Shown here: positions 1 through 11,971 of the stretch, piece after piece
Layout: each line of letters starts with the position of its first letter
Position numbering within the stretch: position 1 is the first letter of the stretch
NCBI GenBank assembly: GCA_024449915.1
Contig: JAMZAV010000897.1
Coordinates: forward strand, 372,001-436,000
Length of the DNA: 64,000 bases
Direction: 5' to 3'
From: Sweltsa coloradensis
Lineage: Eukaryota > Arthropoda > Insecta > Plecoptera > Chloroperlidae
Notes under the pieces: model-generated
What the model was told of the DNA's origin: nothing
What the model saw: the letters and a program-made list of their open reading frames with translations, nothing else
Databases searched by the model: none
Made by a program: the position numbers and the translations under genes

Positions 1-520
1 TGGGGGGGGGGGGCAGAACCTCCTAGGATTCAATTATCCCTGCTTGAAAACGGGGGGCGCCTGTGAGGGCCCGGGAGCCACCGCAAGCTGCTTTCAGAGG
101 ATTTCAACAAGTACAGCCCAAAAATGTCCTCAAGTATAATTAGATGTCACAGCCTACGGCTCGACGTAGGCTGGTAATAAAACTGAAGGTAATTAAGAAG
201 TGGGAGTGGATGGAACTCTAGAGTTTTTTTTTTAAAATCCTTAATTAATTTAATTTCACAAACGACAACTGATAAAGAGCCCATAAGACAGATGAAGCTA
301 TTCAAAGTGTAGTTATTTTATATACCAGGTTAAAAGTGCATTATTTAATAAATTTTGTTGTTTACACAGATGAATATTGTCAAACATTTAAATTCGCTCC
401 CATTTAGGTGAAGTGAGACAACATAATTGCTTGTTACTTTCCAAAAAACAAATAAACGATCTAAAGGAGAAAAAAAAGTAGAATTGGAATGAATCACTAT
501 TATATGGTATTAACTGCTAC

Positions 521-785
521 TATACTTGCTCCAACGAAAGAATGTGATGCCTTGGTAGTGGTGGGGTTAGAAATGAATGCGCGGTAAAGGGGGGGAATTG
601 TCGGCCCTTTTGTGTATAAAGAGAAATATATTTTACAAACGCAAGCAAAAATTATCTGTGGTAGACCACAGAGTTCCTCCGTGTGCAAAGATATACGGTC
701 AGCTTAGCGTGAATAGAATTGACAAAGTTGTTATGTTGGGAAAACAATTTCGAGCCACGTGCATTCTTTCGTTGGGACCACTATA
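521..785. mobile_element. Short inverted-repeat element (MITE-like), copy 1
   Basis: The ends form an inverted repeat: CCAACGAAAGAATG at 531-544 is mirrored by CATTCTTTCGTTGG near 762-775, and the similarity continues about 10 bp outward on each side with a few mismatches. The interior (about 575-750) is recognisably related to a second, interrupted copy near 46.45-47.35 kb, sharing GGTAGTGGTGGGG, CACAGAGTTCCTCC and a TATGTTG..AAAACAAT stretch. There is no coding capacity, so this is best read as a non-autonomous DNA transposon. The exact outer border and target duplication are uncertain. Confidence 0.6.
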
Positions 786-1969
786 CCTGTGAAATAGGCG
801 ATTATCGTTTAGCAAAATAACTAAACGCACAGATTTCGACTTGACAAGTTTGTTGATCTTATGAGAAAAACAAACCAATTGGGCTAATTTGAGGGTTGGC
901 AACCAGGCCTTAATACAAAAACTAACTAAAAATTGAGAACAAAATACACAATAAAAACAAAAAGATGGCAAAGTAAAAACTAAAGTTTTAGCTTATTTTT
1001 ATAAATTGTGTGACTAATTTTATGGTTAAGAGTGATATTGTTCATCCTACCCCCATCAAGAGGCACATATAATCATTTAAAGGAAATTATTTGAACTAAC
1101 TCTGTTCTTAAATATATTTTAAGATTTTATGTAAGAACAGATCTTCAGTCTAAATATTTTCCTTTTAATGATAAAATTACCTGTGTTAATGGTTTCTTAT
1201 TTATAAAAGGCCCATAAAAAAAACGCATTTCTATTTAAATTTGATATTAAAATCGAGTAAAAAAAAACTTCAATCCCAAAACACGTAAAATATGTTTTTA
1301 AAGTAAAGTTAACGGGTATCGTTTCCTAACTGCGTGATCAGACCATTAGCTTTATAATTATGTTTGTGTTCTAAATTAAATGACTAATTGGTAACAGTAC
1401 GGCCGTAAAGCTGACTAAGATGCTGTAATTACTTCCCCGTGAATGTAATGGAAAAGCCTAATGAAATACCCAATTAATGAATGGGTGTATATAATTAAAG
1501 CTGCCCCGATGCTCGAGCTGTTGTCTCGACGCGCTGTATAAAATATCAATTGAGGGGGGTAAAGAGAAGTGGATAATAGCGTTAGGGCCACATAAAGAAG
1601 ACTGTCGTGTCGTTCTTTCTGCCACAGTCGCTCGGATTGGATTACAGGGAAAGACATAATTCAATGAATTGTGCGTCCAGTTGCGACGCAGGACGAAATA
1701 CACCCAGTTTCTCATTGTAAGAGATAAATAGCTAGCTAGCTACTCTTTCCTGGAGAAAATTTCTTTAAAGATATACTCAACAGAAAACTTTCATTTGTGA
1801 TTATATAAACTGGTTTTGAACGGACAAAGTATTTCGATTTTGGTTTATTGTTTGCTCATGTCATACTCAATTAATTTCATTTTTCATCGGCTCTTTTAGT
1901 TATTTCGTGTCACAAGTCTGCCAGCAGCCTTGGACATATTCTTATCTTGGAGGAGACGATGAAGATTTA
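786..1969. other. AT-rich DNA without recognised features
   Basis: I see no long open frame, no splice-bordered exon and no inverted-repeat element here. Short ORFs on the minus strand around 1415-1715 overlap each other in different frames and have no protein-like motif. Confidence 0.5.
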
Positions 1970-1979
1970 AAGTCTTTTC

Positions 1980-2052
1980 TGGCTCGTTGGTTCAATAAAA
2001 ATTAGAATCCTAGCCTTCAATAGAATGTCCCGGGTTCGATTCCTGCTTCAGT
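1980..2052 (+). repeat. tRNA-derived fragment (SINE head candidate)
   Basis: An A-box-like TGGCTCGTTGG at the start is followed about 50 bp later by a consensus B box, GGGTTCGATTCC (about 2032-2043). The intervening sequence does not fold into a good anticodon arm, so this is not an intact tRNA gene. It most likely derives from a tRNA-headed SINE. Confidence 0.4.
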
Positions 2053-2187
2053 AAAGTTTTAAAAATTATCACATGGACTTAAATATACCAATACTTGAGT
2101 ACTTTGGTGCTGTACTAGCAAAGAAGCACACAACAAAGTTTTTTCCTTTTTTCTTTTTGACATACTGATCTCAGGCTGGCCATTGTA

Positions 2188-2321
2188 TTGTTCCCTCGTC
2201 GATGCAGTCTGTGTCGACAGACTTGACTCTGTCCACTTTGAGTTTAATTCCTCCACCGAAGATCAATTCTGTTACCGAGTGGGTAGACTCTTAATAAAAA
2301 TATATTTATTTAATTAATCAA
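2188..2321 (+). repeat. SINE-like repeat S, copy 1
   Basis: One of at least six related copies in the window. Shared landmarks in order are CTCGTCGATGCAGTCTGTG, GACAGA, a GATCAATTCTG-type block, GAGTGGGTAGACTCT, and a tail rich in AATAAA/TTTA. The other copies lie at 18881, 21165, 31226, 34832 and 61608. The A-rich, AATAAA-repeated 3' tail and the mixture of strands suggest retroposition. I see no classical A/B-box pair in it. Confidence 0.6.
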
Positions 2322-3362
2322 CACGTATTACGCATTAATGAAACCCCGGACACATTGCACAGGCCCGAGTGGTTTCCTGCCAATAGTTGGTTGACACTTC
2401 CTGGTTGTCCTACATCACGTGTTCAACCCCTTCTCACTTGATCCTCGTCTGACTTGGCTCATTAATCACGCGAATGTAATTAATAACTGGCATAAAATAA
2501 CTCAAAGTTTTCATAAACATTAAGGACTACATCTTCACACATCAATCATTCCTCAATCACACAACAGAGTCAAAGTGAGTCTCAAAACTATTGTAATGGG
2601 ATAAATCAAGCCTGCGGGTGTGACCCTTTGCTTCCCAATGCGTGTAAAATACAACAAAACTAATATTAACTTAGAATGTAAGTGTATATATTATGTATAA
2701 GAGCACCGAATATGCCTGGGCGTTAGATATAGACTTAACCACACTCCCTTCAAAACTGGATTAAGTTCATAAATATTCACAGTTAGATTAAAATAATACA
2801 AAACATGTATACGAAAATGTTTGTTGCGTTGTTGCTAATGTTTCATTAGCAAAATAAATTAAGATCGTTAAGAAAATTTAAATGTTAGTCTTACTTCTTG
2901 CAAATTGGATAAAGCAATTAGTGGCTTTGAGAATTTACGCAAGATTTGAATAAAACTTTAGTCAAGTGTTGAATAAATATAATTCGGAAAGCTCTCTTCA
3001 TTAGTCTTAGTTCAGCTTTATATTACAATTATTATTGATGGTGATTACAATTACTTTAAACTCCGTTAGTATTTTAAACCTGGCATAGAACTTTAACTGA
3101 AAACGATTTGCTTAAATGAAACACAACAGCAACGTCGCAAACCGTTAACAAACCACGCATATTTCATGAAGCGAATTCTCTTCTCAGTATTATTCACAAA
3201 TTGGATCTACCCTTGATTAAAGACCACGTCGACTTGATTGTTGCTTTCTGCTGACAGAAGACGCCCGGAGGAACTTTCCCGGAAACTCGACGCATAACAC
3301 GCAAATTGATGTTTCGCGAACCAGGCAGGAATTATTCGCTGGTGACGTAAGCAGTGTTACGT
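2322..3362. other. AT-rich DNA without recognised features
   Basis: No supported gene, RNA or repeat boundary was found. The segment ends directly at the GATTG that precedes the composite element. Confidence 0.5.
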
Positions 3363-3377
3363 GATTGTGGGGGGCCC

Positions 3378-3742
3378 TTATGAAAATTTACTATTCAAAA
3401 TGAAGATTTTTTTCGATTTACTATTGAAAGTGAACAGTTTTAAATATTTACTATTGCACAGCAATAGTATTGTGTTTTAAGTAGTCAAGATGAATAGTTT
3501 TTTTCAATTAACTATTCAAAGTGAATAGGTTTAATAGGTTTTCTATTGCCTGCCAATAGTATTTCGTTTTTAATATAGGTTGTGAATAGTTTTTCATTTA
3601 ACTATTGAGAGTAAAAAGGTTTTATGTTTTTACTATTGGGGTAGAATAGTATTTTGCATTTACTTTTGGACATAGATATATATATTTATATTTCACTATT
3701 GAGAGCTAGCAGTTGTAGAGCTTTATTATTCGTAATCAATAG
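3378..3742. repeat. Left CTATTG/AATAGT array
   Basis: About 360 bp in which TTTACTATTG-like units and their complements recur every 20-40 bp, for example near 3410, 3420, 3450 and 3465. The retrotransposon has inserted at its right edge after ATAG. Confidence 0.7.
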
Positions 3743-5746
3743 TGTCGCTGCACACTCGTCCTAGGTCCTAACTTAACGTTCCGCGATGAATCGTCAATCG
3801 TCGCTGATAAGTTTTCTAACCTTGACTTGAACCTACTGTTTACAAACGTGCTATTTTTATTATCTCGGGGTTTTTTGCATACGTTTTAATGGTTTTTAAA
3901 ACAAAAGATTGGATTGACAAATAACACGAATTCTATGTGTTCTACACGCGGGATGGAAAAATCTAGCCCTAGCAAAACAAAACACAAACATGTACAGTGG
4001 CGGATCGGTGATGCAACAACATACAACTTCTGCCCTCGCGGGTCCCGAAGAGGTACCTGACCTGGCACGCTAGTGCTGAGCCGCTCCACTCCCAGGGCTG
4101 CACTCGTCCGGTGGTCGCTCGACGTTCCTGCTTGTCCTGTACTAGTTGCTACTTAAGAATTAGATAGTTGAGAACTGCTGAAGGCTGAGAATTGACTTAT
4201 AAGGAGGATTTTAGGATGTTCATGCTAACTCAGTGAGTGAAACAATTTAAAAGCAGTGGCGTTATATTGTAACATTTGTGACATGCTAACTACTGACATC
4301 CGGGTTGTTTTAATTTAGGGTTGGATCCAACTCATGCAAGATAAGAAAACATAAAAATAATTAATACCCTGGTTACACAATCCTTAAGAATAGGGCTTAT
4401 TATAATACGAAGATTCGTAGCCTATCGTTGTTCGTAGAGGGGGAGGGGGAGGACGTCGCCATCTTGGAAGTGCCTTGCACGGGAGTGGCCGGGGAGAGGG
4501 GTGGCCGACGGTAGATCTCTGCTACGGAAGGGCCCTGTGTCCGCGCTTGCCGTGGTATCGGGGTCACGTGATCGTGAACTGGCCGATTTACCGACCTTCC
4601 TAAGAGACTGCCTAGGCCCTCAGATGAACTCGAAGTTCTCTGGGTCTCGAACAATTTGGGGGGGGTTGCAACTTATGGGTTATTTATCTTACTTGCGTAG
4701 TGTAGTGGATGTCCAAACGGTGATGTAGAGGTGACCCGGGTAGTCCCACGTGTTGGACATACCAAGTCAACTTACTTCGAAAAGACCGGAAAACCTTGAA
4801 ACACTCTTACTGAACTCGCATGTCACTCCGTATGGTGTAGATATAAGAATTTACCATAGTAATTGCGATGTCGTCGTTATTCGCGCATGGCTATTGAACA
4901 CTCGCCATGTGGCTAGCACGTTACTCGGCTATCACGAAGATTATTGATATTTACTTGAGAAAAACATAGTTATACACGCGAAGATGTAGCTCGACCTCAG
5001 CAGGAGGTACAAACCCATCCTGGGATTACTCCCCACTTTCGCGAAAATACCCATGCTTCCAGAAACACTGGTTAAAAGATGCACTCTACTTGCAGTCAAC
5101 CGCCGTCTTCTCTCGTGATGTGCGTAGTGGACGATCCTTTGCTCGACACACACTTGCTTCGACTACTTCCGTTGGTTTTACACTCTGCCCTGTGATTGGG
5201 TCTCACCACCCGCGAACTTCAAACTAAGGGCTGTTATTGGTCTAGGGGTTGCCTACGTATTTCCGCTTTCTGGACGAGAATTCGACTTCACTCGCGTTTT
5301 TACTGCCTCGCTGGCTCGGCCAGCGTCCGTGGTTGTCATTGGCCGAGGCCACGACGAGGACCAGTGAAGCGAGGGGATGTATCGGCTAGGCTACACATTC
5401 CTGAGCCCAAAACACCTCACTTGCGGTGCCAAACTCAACTTTCCAGCTTCTCTAACTGCAGGGTGGTTCGGAGATCCCGTTACCTGTACTCCCTATCTCA
5501 AAAACATCGGTGAAATTAACCAAATACATTGACTCTCAGCTGCACTTGCACAACTAGAGTGGCTACTGACTTATTACTTGTGATCTGTGACATCACGTAC
5601 ATTTGTAAGCAATATGCAAATTTACTTAGCCAATTAAATGCCTTAACTGTTACAATTAAACTTATCATATGCAAATATATTAAAATAAAAATGAAAATTC
5701 TCCGGCTGAGGGCCAAAATGAGACTTGCACAGGCCGTGCGGTTACA
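3743..5746 (-). repeat. 3' LTR of the retrotransposon
   Basis: Direct repeat of 9968-11967. In the element's sense it starts TGTAACC and ends GCGACA, giving the usual TG...CA borders. The two copies align throughout. The differences I could find are one- to few-base insertions or deletions, mostly in homopolymers. At 2 kb it is long for an LTR. Confidence 0.9.
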
Positions 5747-5768
5747 ATAGCCCCCTTAGCTTCTGGAG
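5747..5768 (-). other. Polypurine-tract candidate next to the 3' LTR
   Basis: In element sense the sequence immediately before the left LTR reads AAGCTAAGGGGGCTAT and is then followed by TGTAACC. The G-run is in the right place to prime plus-strand synthesis, but the CTAT between it and the LTR is not purine, so this call is tentative. Confidence 0.5.
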
Positions 5769-8073
5769 AGTACTTGACATCATGTCTCTCTAGAAGTTAA
5801 CCTTCCGTGACATCGTACGGCCACATCGCCGACTGACTCAACTTCAAGACATCATTTTTATTATTGACCTACGTGAGGCGTAAGGCAACAATTATTGGCG
5901 CAGGTGTGAGGCATCCTGTCCCAATAAACATACATACATAAAACACCTTTCCACTGGGCACATCCTAAGATTCTCCATACCCTAGTCGAAGTTACGTTGT
6001 TGACCCACAGGTCCCCACAAGACATATTGTTGATTTTATACTGCTCCCCTGGACGTATTCCCACCCAGGAACCTTGTTGCTAAAAAACAACACAACGTTC
6101 CACAAGGAACTTCCCTTGGTTCCTACTACGCACCCTTGCGCTACGCCACTGTAACACAAGTTGACGCTGAACCCGTCTCACGCGCACCGGTGTCCACAAC
6201 CCTGGTTGCGTCACGCGCTCTAGCGGCCAGGCCGCTGCACCTCTCTCCGTCACTGACACATGTTTGCTACCAGCTGTGAGCCTACGCCCACTCGGCGCAC
6301 TCTCTAAGTAAGTGTCTGACACATGGTAAGTGGTGGACTCACCGACTTCCATCCTAATAACAACAAAATGTACCGGGCTATCTCGTATAGATAGTGGTTA
6401 CGTTACATTTAAAAAGCTTGACCTATCCCTAGCGGGAGATTTACAAGACAAAACTTTTCCTTCACGCCACGAAGGCAAATTAAAATTACATTTACGTACC
6501 CTCTCGGGAGTTTATAAAGAAAACCGCCATTATTTACACCTACACTTGAGATGAATGGTGACTCGGTTCACTAAAGAAAGTCTACGAGGACCTTACGCAA
6601 GGTAAGACTACGTCAACCCCGTGGGTGACCAAACTTACGTTCACAACTACTCATGCGCTCAACCAAAGACAACAACCCTAACTCAGCTGACTTTCTAGGT
6701 CACGCACTGGACTCGCATCCACTTACACGGACTCGTCGTGAAAAGTACTTGTTCTGTTGTGACCTGGTTGGTGACAACTCTAAAACTTGCATTGCGGCCG
6801 GGTGGTAGTACCACATTTAAATACAAACGCTACGTACATGTACATCACACAGAAACAAAAGAACATCAGAGAGCACAGCTCAGAGACACAAATACCGTCC
6901 TAGATTCTATCGCGTAACAAGAAAAAGGTGCTACTTGAGCAAATTATTAAACAATGTGCCTGATAGGTACATCCTCCCAGGCGCGATCCTTGTCTACGCA
7001 GAGGTATGTCCGTACACAGCATGCCTATAGGTGCATTCTTCCAGGGTGGACCTGTGTTATGAAGATATGTCCGTACACAAATCACGCGAGATCTCAGAAG
7101 ATCAGCACGGTCCTGACTGGCGTCCAATGTAACGTAGGTCGTGAAAAACTTACTGCCTTGTCGTTCTGACAGAGTCCAGTAATTTAAAAAGGCAAGCATG
7201 GCAAAGTCCCAAGTCTGTTTTCGTGAGTGGTGGGGATGAGTCGTGCTTCCTGCAAACTCGTTGCTACTGTCGTGGTTGTTGCGTCTGTTGACAACTACGG
7301 TCAATGACCCGCGTGCAGTGTGCTCTGTAGCGATCAGCTCCCTCAGCCGTCGTCTTCGCACCTCCGTGCGTCTACCTTGCCCTAGGGCTCTCTCTCTCGC
7401 TCGCTCTCTCTCGACGCCCGGTCCCTTCGACTGGCGCTGTGTTCTGCGCAGCCAGCTGATAGTTCACCACTCTCGGCTCGTGTGTCTCTCCGTGGCGCGT
7501 GCTTCGGTCCGGGGTTCGGTTCCCTAGTGGACATGCACTCCACACACCTATCTAGCTATCTGTACAACACGCTCGCACTTCTTCACTCTAGAGTGCCGAC
7601 TTATACTTTTTAAGGTTGACTACATTATACACGCCCTTCACTACGCCTTGTGCATCGGATAGCTCGTACGCATTTACACCTGCAACGGCTGTAATGACAA
7701 AAGGTCCACTGTACAATAAGAACCACTTCTTCACCTCTTGTTGGTCATGTTGGATACATTCAAATCCTTCAACAACACCATTCCTTCATTTCCTCTCCAG
7801 TGGGTTGATTGGGGTCCGCCCCCTCTCAGCTCGCGCTGCGGTCCTAGGTTCGACGCCGTAGTGACGCGCCCGCATAAAATACCACGAAGAACAAAATACA
7901 ATCACTAACTTAAAATTACTTGTTTCGAAGACTCACTACGCTACGCCTCGGTCATTAGTGAGCTCGCGGCTTTCTTGACTTATGACCGGGCCTGCCCCCT
8001 AGCTCTCTCTGGCTAATATACTGGGGTCGGGTCGGGGTCTCTTTACGTTTAGCAACGCTTGCCCCCTCCTGCT
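5769..8073 (-). other. Internal region downstream of gag, no recognised domain
   Basis: About 2.3 kb between the end of gag and the polypurine tract. The longest frame (6900-7361, minus) and the smaller ones (for example 6080-6352) show no protease, reverse transcriptase, RNase H, integrase or envelope signature that I recognise. It contains CT-rich low-complexity stretches near 7390-7410. Indel errors could hide short coding blocks, but the length alone excludes an intact pol. Confidence 0.6.
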
Positions 8074-9450
8074 TCATACGCCTCTTCGACGACCTTGTGG
8101 CTTGGAGCTGAATACTTCATTTTTACTCGCGCCACACACTCGTCTGACGAGCGCTCGAACACCTGCTTGGGTCCGCTTCCGTTGAAGCGCCCCGTTGGAC
8201 GGATGGTCGTTTACGCGCCTGCTACTGTTTATGTTAATAACCACGGGCTCTTTATCGGCGTCGTCGTTAATTAACTTCATACTTTCGTTCTCCATTTGTT
8301 GTAAAATAGCTACGAGTTCTGTAGGCGAATCCTTGGCCGGTAGTAGTGCTGCCTTCAGCCTCTCTCCAAAGTGCCCTCGCAGATTGCCCGTTAGCAATTT
8401 ATCACAAATAGGGTTGGCTAGATAGCCATTCAACTTGACCAAACGGCTACTGTAAACACGATTTTATTCCCGATCCGGTGGGTATCTGCCCGTATAAATG
8501 TGCTGTATTAACCGTCCTTGTTCAATTACGCCCCAGTACCTCTCTAGAAGGGCCTCCTTCCATACGTCGAAACATGTTATGGGTGTTTCGCGGAGCCAAG
8601 CTAGCACTTGTCCCCTGCAACACTGCGTTGCTAGCATAACCTTGGAGTTTTCCGAGACGTGATATTCGCCGAAACGTTTTTCTAATATGTCTAGAAATTC
8701 TTGCGGGTGTAACCCAGACGCCGTATTGTTGAAGATTATATTTTCTTTAGCTAATCGCTCGCTTACATATTTTTCTTCTTTTGCATCGGTCCGCTCTACG
8801 CGCTCACTCGCTCTCGAACCCGTGCGTCCCTGATCGGCTCCTCGGAGTTCGTCCCACAATTCCTTCCTCAGCGTCGCGACGCGCGCATCGAGCTCGTCTC
8901 GAATCTGGCTACCAGCTGTCTGTTCGCTCGGGTCGGTCCGTGGTCCGTCTCGATTGTCCTCGCCTGTATCTAGCCTTCGCCCCAGGGTTGCCACTTGCGC
9001 CGACAAACCATCCATGTTGCTCGCAATCTCAGCTATCGCGTTGCGCGTTTCATTCGTCGAGTCTCGCACACCCGATTCTACGCTTGACAATAGCCCTTGT
9101 TGTCGGTTCTGCACGTCTCCTGCCTTCTCCGTCTCACTCGCAATCTTGGCGTTGATAGCATCAATTTCCGTGCGAATATTAGATTCCAGCGTTTGTAGCG
9201 ATTCGCGCTGCTGTTTATTATCCTTAGTTATTGATTGTGCTATCTGCTCGATTTTTTTGTTGATTCCGGTCGCCTGATACGTCAGATTGTCCCGAGCAAT
9301 AGTAGCTTGCATTGTTATTTTTACGCTCAGCTGTTCTTTCTCTTTCTCCCACTCCTTCTCCATTCTAGCTAGCCGCTTGTCATAGGCCTCTTCGCGTTCT
9401 CTTTCCTTCGCTTGGAATATTTCATGCATTTTGTCCCTTCTCTCGAGCAT
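8074..9450 (-). pseudogene. gag: gag-like protein of the LTR element, with an in-frame stop
   Basis: The frame begins at an ATG (9450-9448) with an in-frame TAG a few codons upstream, runs 328 codons to a TAA at 8464-8466, and continues in the same frame to a TGA at 8074-8076. The first half is rich in Lys, Glu, Gln and Arg with heptad-like spacing, so it is probably coiled coil. Residues of about 247-328 match the pattern of the Retrotrans_gag capsid family: HPQEFLDILEKRF near the start, an ATQCCRGQVLAWL block, then FDVWKEALLERYW. The part after the stop, with LNGYL, HFGERL and ELVAILQQMEN, fits the C-terminal capsid lobe, which indicates that the stop interrupts one protein. I see no CCHC zinc knuckle. 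In the intact element this would be the structural particle protein. The stop may be a real lesion, a readthrough site or a sequencing error. Confidence 0.8.
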
Positions 9451-9945
9451 TTTATCCTTCTAGTCATTATTTTGACCTCCCACGCGTCCCACGCTTCTTC
9501 ACTCATAAACCGGGCTGTAGGTCTCTAGGTTCCGACGTTGCCGATGTTTCGGTTACTCGCTCTGTCCCTTCCGATTCGACGGGAGTCTCGTCTCTGACTT
9601 CGTGTCCTGACTCATTGCTCTCGACAAGTGGAACAATCTCGTAACACCTCTACGTCTCCTGACTCATCCTCGCGTACGTATTGTGCCCCTGGTTCCGCGA
9701 ATACGCTGGGTACCACAACACTGCGCCTAGCCTCGCTATCTATTCCTTGTCCGTTGACATTGTTAACTTTTTGCTTTTCGGCATTATTCCCACTTGGTAA
9801 TTCGTGTTACTTGATTCGCGGTGATTACTCAACACAACAATCTCAAACTTTCGCGTCGCGGTGATTCGAAAGTCCCACGCCTGGGTTCCACTTCCTAACC
9901 CACAACAACACAAACTCTCAATCCCGGTCGCGGTGATTAATCGTG
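9451..9945 (-). promoter_or_regulatory. Retrotransposon 5' leader with three copies of an 11-mer
   Basis: About 500 bp lie between the primer-binding site and the gag start. AATCACCGCGA (element sense) occurs at 9816-9826, 9856-9866 and 9928-9938, with spacings of 40 and 72 bp. The leader has no long frame on the element's strand. The repeated 11-mer could be a packaging or dimerisation signal, but this is inference from position only. Confidence 0.5.
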
Positions 9946-9964
9946 CCTCGCAGTTGGGCCGCCA
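9946..9964 (-). other. Primer-binding site, tRNA-Lys-like
   Basis: Three bases inside the 5' LTR end, the minus strand reads TGGCGGCCCAACTGCGAGG. A typical tRNA-Lys primer site begins TGGCGCCCAACG, so the match needs one extra G and fades after about 12 bases. The position next to an LTR ending in CA supports the call and fixes the element's orientation. Confidence 0.6.
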
Positions 9965-9967
9965 ATT

Positions 9968-11967
9968 TGTCGCTGCACACTCGTCCTAGGTCCTAACTTA
10001 ACGTTCCGCGATGAATCGTCAATCGTCGCTGATAAGTTTTCTAACCTTGACTTGAACCTACTGTTTACAAACGTGCTATTTTTATTATCTCGGGGTTTTT
10101 GCATACGTTTATAATGGTTTTTAAAACAAAAGATTGGATTGACAAATAACACGAATTCTATGTGTTCTACACGCGGGATGGAAAAATCTAGCCCTAGCAA
10201 AACAAAACACAAACATGTACAGTGGCGGATCGGTGATGCAACAACATACAACTTCTGCCCTCGCGGGTCCCGAAGAGGTACCTGACCTGGCACGCTAGTG
10301 CTGAGCCGCTCCACTCCCAGGGCTGCACTCGTCCGGTGGTCGCTCGACGTTCCTGCTTGTCCTGTACTAGTTGCTACTTAAGAATTAGATAGTTGAGAAC
10401 TGCTGAAGGCTGAGAATTGACTTATAAGGAGGATTTTAGGATGTTCATGCAACTCAGTGAGTGAAACAATTTAAAAAGCAGTGGCGTTATATTGTAACAT
10501 TTGTGACATGCTAACTACTGACATCCGGGTTGTTTTAATTTAGGGGTTGGATCCAACTCATGCAAGATAAGAAAACATAAAAATAATAATTAATACCCTG
10601 GTTACACAATCCTTAAGAATAGGGCTTATTATAATACGAAGATTCGTAGCCTATCGTTGTTCGTAGAGGGGGAGGGGAGGACGTCGCCATCTTGGAAGTG
10701 CCTTGCACGGGAGTGGCCGGGGAGAGGGTGGCCGACGGTAGATCTCTGCTACGGAAGGGCCCTGTGTCCGCGCTTGCCGTGGTATCGGGGTCACGTGATC
10801 GTGAACTGGCCGATTTACCGACCTTCCTAAGAGACGCCTAGGCCCTCAGATGAACTCGAAGTTCTCTGGGTCTCGAACAATTTGGGGGGGGTTGCAACTT
10901 ATGGGTTATTTATCTTACTTGCGTAGTGTAGTGGATGTCCAAACGGTGATGTAGAGGTGACCCGGGTAGTCCCGTGTTGGACATACCAGTCAACTTACTT
11001 CGAAAAGACGGAAAACCTTGAAACACTCTTACTGAACTCGCATGTCACTCCGTATGGTGTAGATATAAGAATTTACCATAGTAATTGCGATGTCGTCGTT
11101 ATTCGCGCATGGCTATTGAACACTCGCCATGTGGCTAGCACGTTACTCGGCTATCACGAAGATTATTGATATTTACTTGAGAAAAACATAGTTATACACG
11201 CGAGATGTAGCTCGACCTCAGCAGGAGGTACAAACCCATCCTGGGATTACTCCCCACTTTCGCGAAAATACCCATAGCTTCCAGAAACACTGGTTAAAAG
11301 ATGCACTCTACTTGCAGTCAACCGCCGTCTTCTCTCGTGATGTGCGTAGTGGACGATCTTTGCTCGACACACACTTGCTTCGACTACTTCCGTTGGTTTT
11401 AACACTCTGCCCTGTGATTGGGTCTCACCCCCGCGAACTTCAAACTAAGGGCTGTTATTGGTCTAGGGTTGCTACGTATTTCCGCTTTCTGGACGAGAAT
11501 TCGACTTCACTCGCGTTTTTTTTTCTGCCTCGCTGGCTCGGCCAGCGTCCGTGGTTGTCATTGGCCGAGGCCCACGACGAGGACCAGTGAAGCGAGGGAT
11601 GTATCGGCTAGGCTACACATTCCTGAGCCCAAAACACCTCACTTGCGTGCAAACTCAACTTTCCAGCTTCTCTACTGCAGGGTGGTTCGGAGATCCCGTT
11701 ACCTGTACTCCCTACTCAAAAACATCGGTGAAATTAACCAAATACTTGACTCTCAGCTGCACTTGCACAACTAGAGTGGCTACTGACTTATTACTTGTGA
11801 TCTGTGACATCACGTACATTTGTAAGCAATATGCAAATTTACTTAGCCAATTAAAGCCTTAACTGTTACAATTAAACCTTATCATATGCAAATATATTAA
11901 AATAAAAATGAAAAATTCTCCGGCTGAGGGCCAAAAAAATGAGACTTGCACAGGCCGTGCGGTTACA
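9968..11967 (-). repeat. 5' LTR of the retrotransposon
   Basis: Copy of 3743-5746. In element sense it runs TGTAACC...GCGACA and is followed by the primer-binding site. Small ORFs inside it, including one shared with the other LTR at the same relative position (for example 3886-4089 and 9937-10314), are not supported as genes. Confidence 0.9.
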
Positions 11968-11971
11968 ATAG

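Larger units (their letters stand above)
3743..11967 (-). mobile_element. LTR retrotransposon (Ty3/Gypsy-like gag; no recognisable pol)
   Basis: Two direct repeats of about 2.0 kb (3743-5746 and 9968-11967), each starting TGTCGC and ending GGTTACA on the plus strand, flank a 4.2-kb internal region. The element reads on the minus strand. Its 5' LTR is the right-hand copy, followed by a tRNA-Lys-like primer-binding site and a gag-like frame (9450-8074), and a G-rich polypurine-like tract lies next to the left LTR. ATAG is present just outside both ends (3739-3742, 11968-11971) and fits a 4-bp target duplication. The roughly 2.3 kb downstream of gag is too short for a full protease-RT-RNaseH-integrase region, and I see no reverse transcriptase motif. 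It is probably a gag-only, non-autonomous derivative. Confidence 0.85.

Noticed and set aside
8781..9277. Plus-strand frames of 107-124 codons
   Set aside because: They are antisense shadows of the gag frame, which has the coherent protein signature.
3886..10314. The same short frame in both LTRs (3886-4089 and 9937-10314)
   Set aside because: Identity is explained by the LTR duplication, and there is no recognised domain or initiation context.
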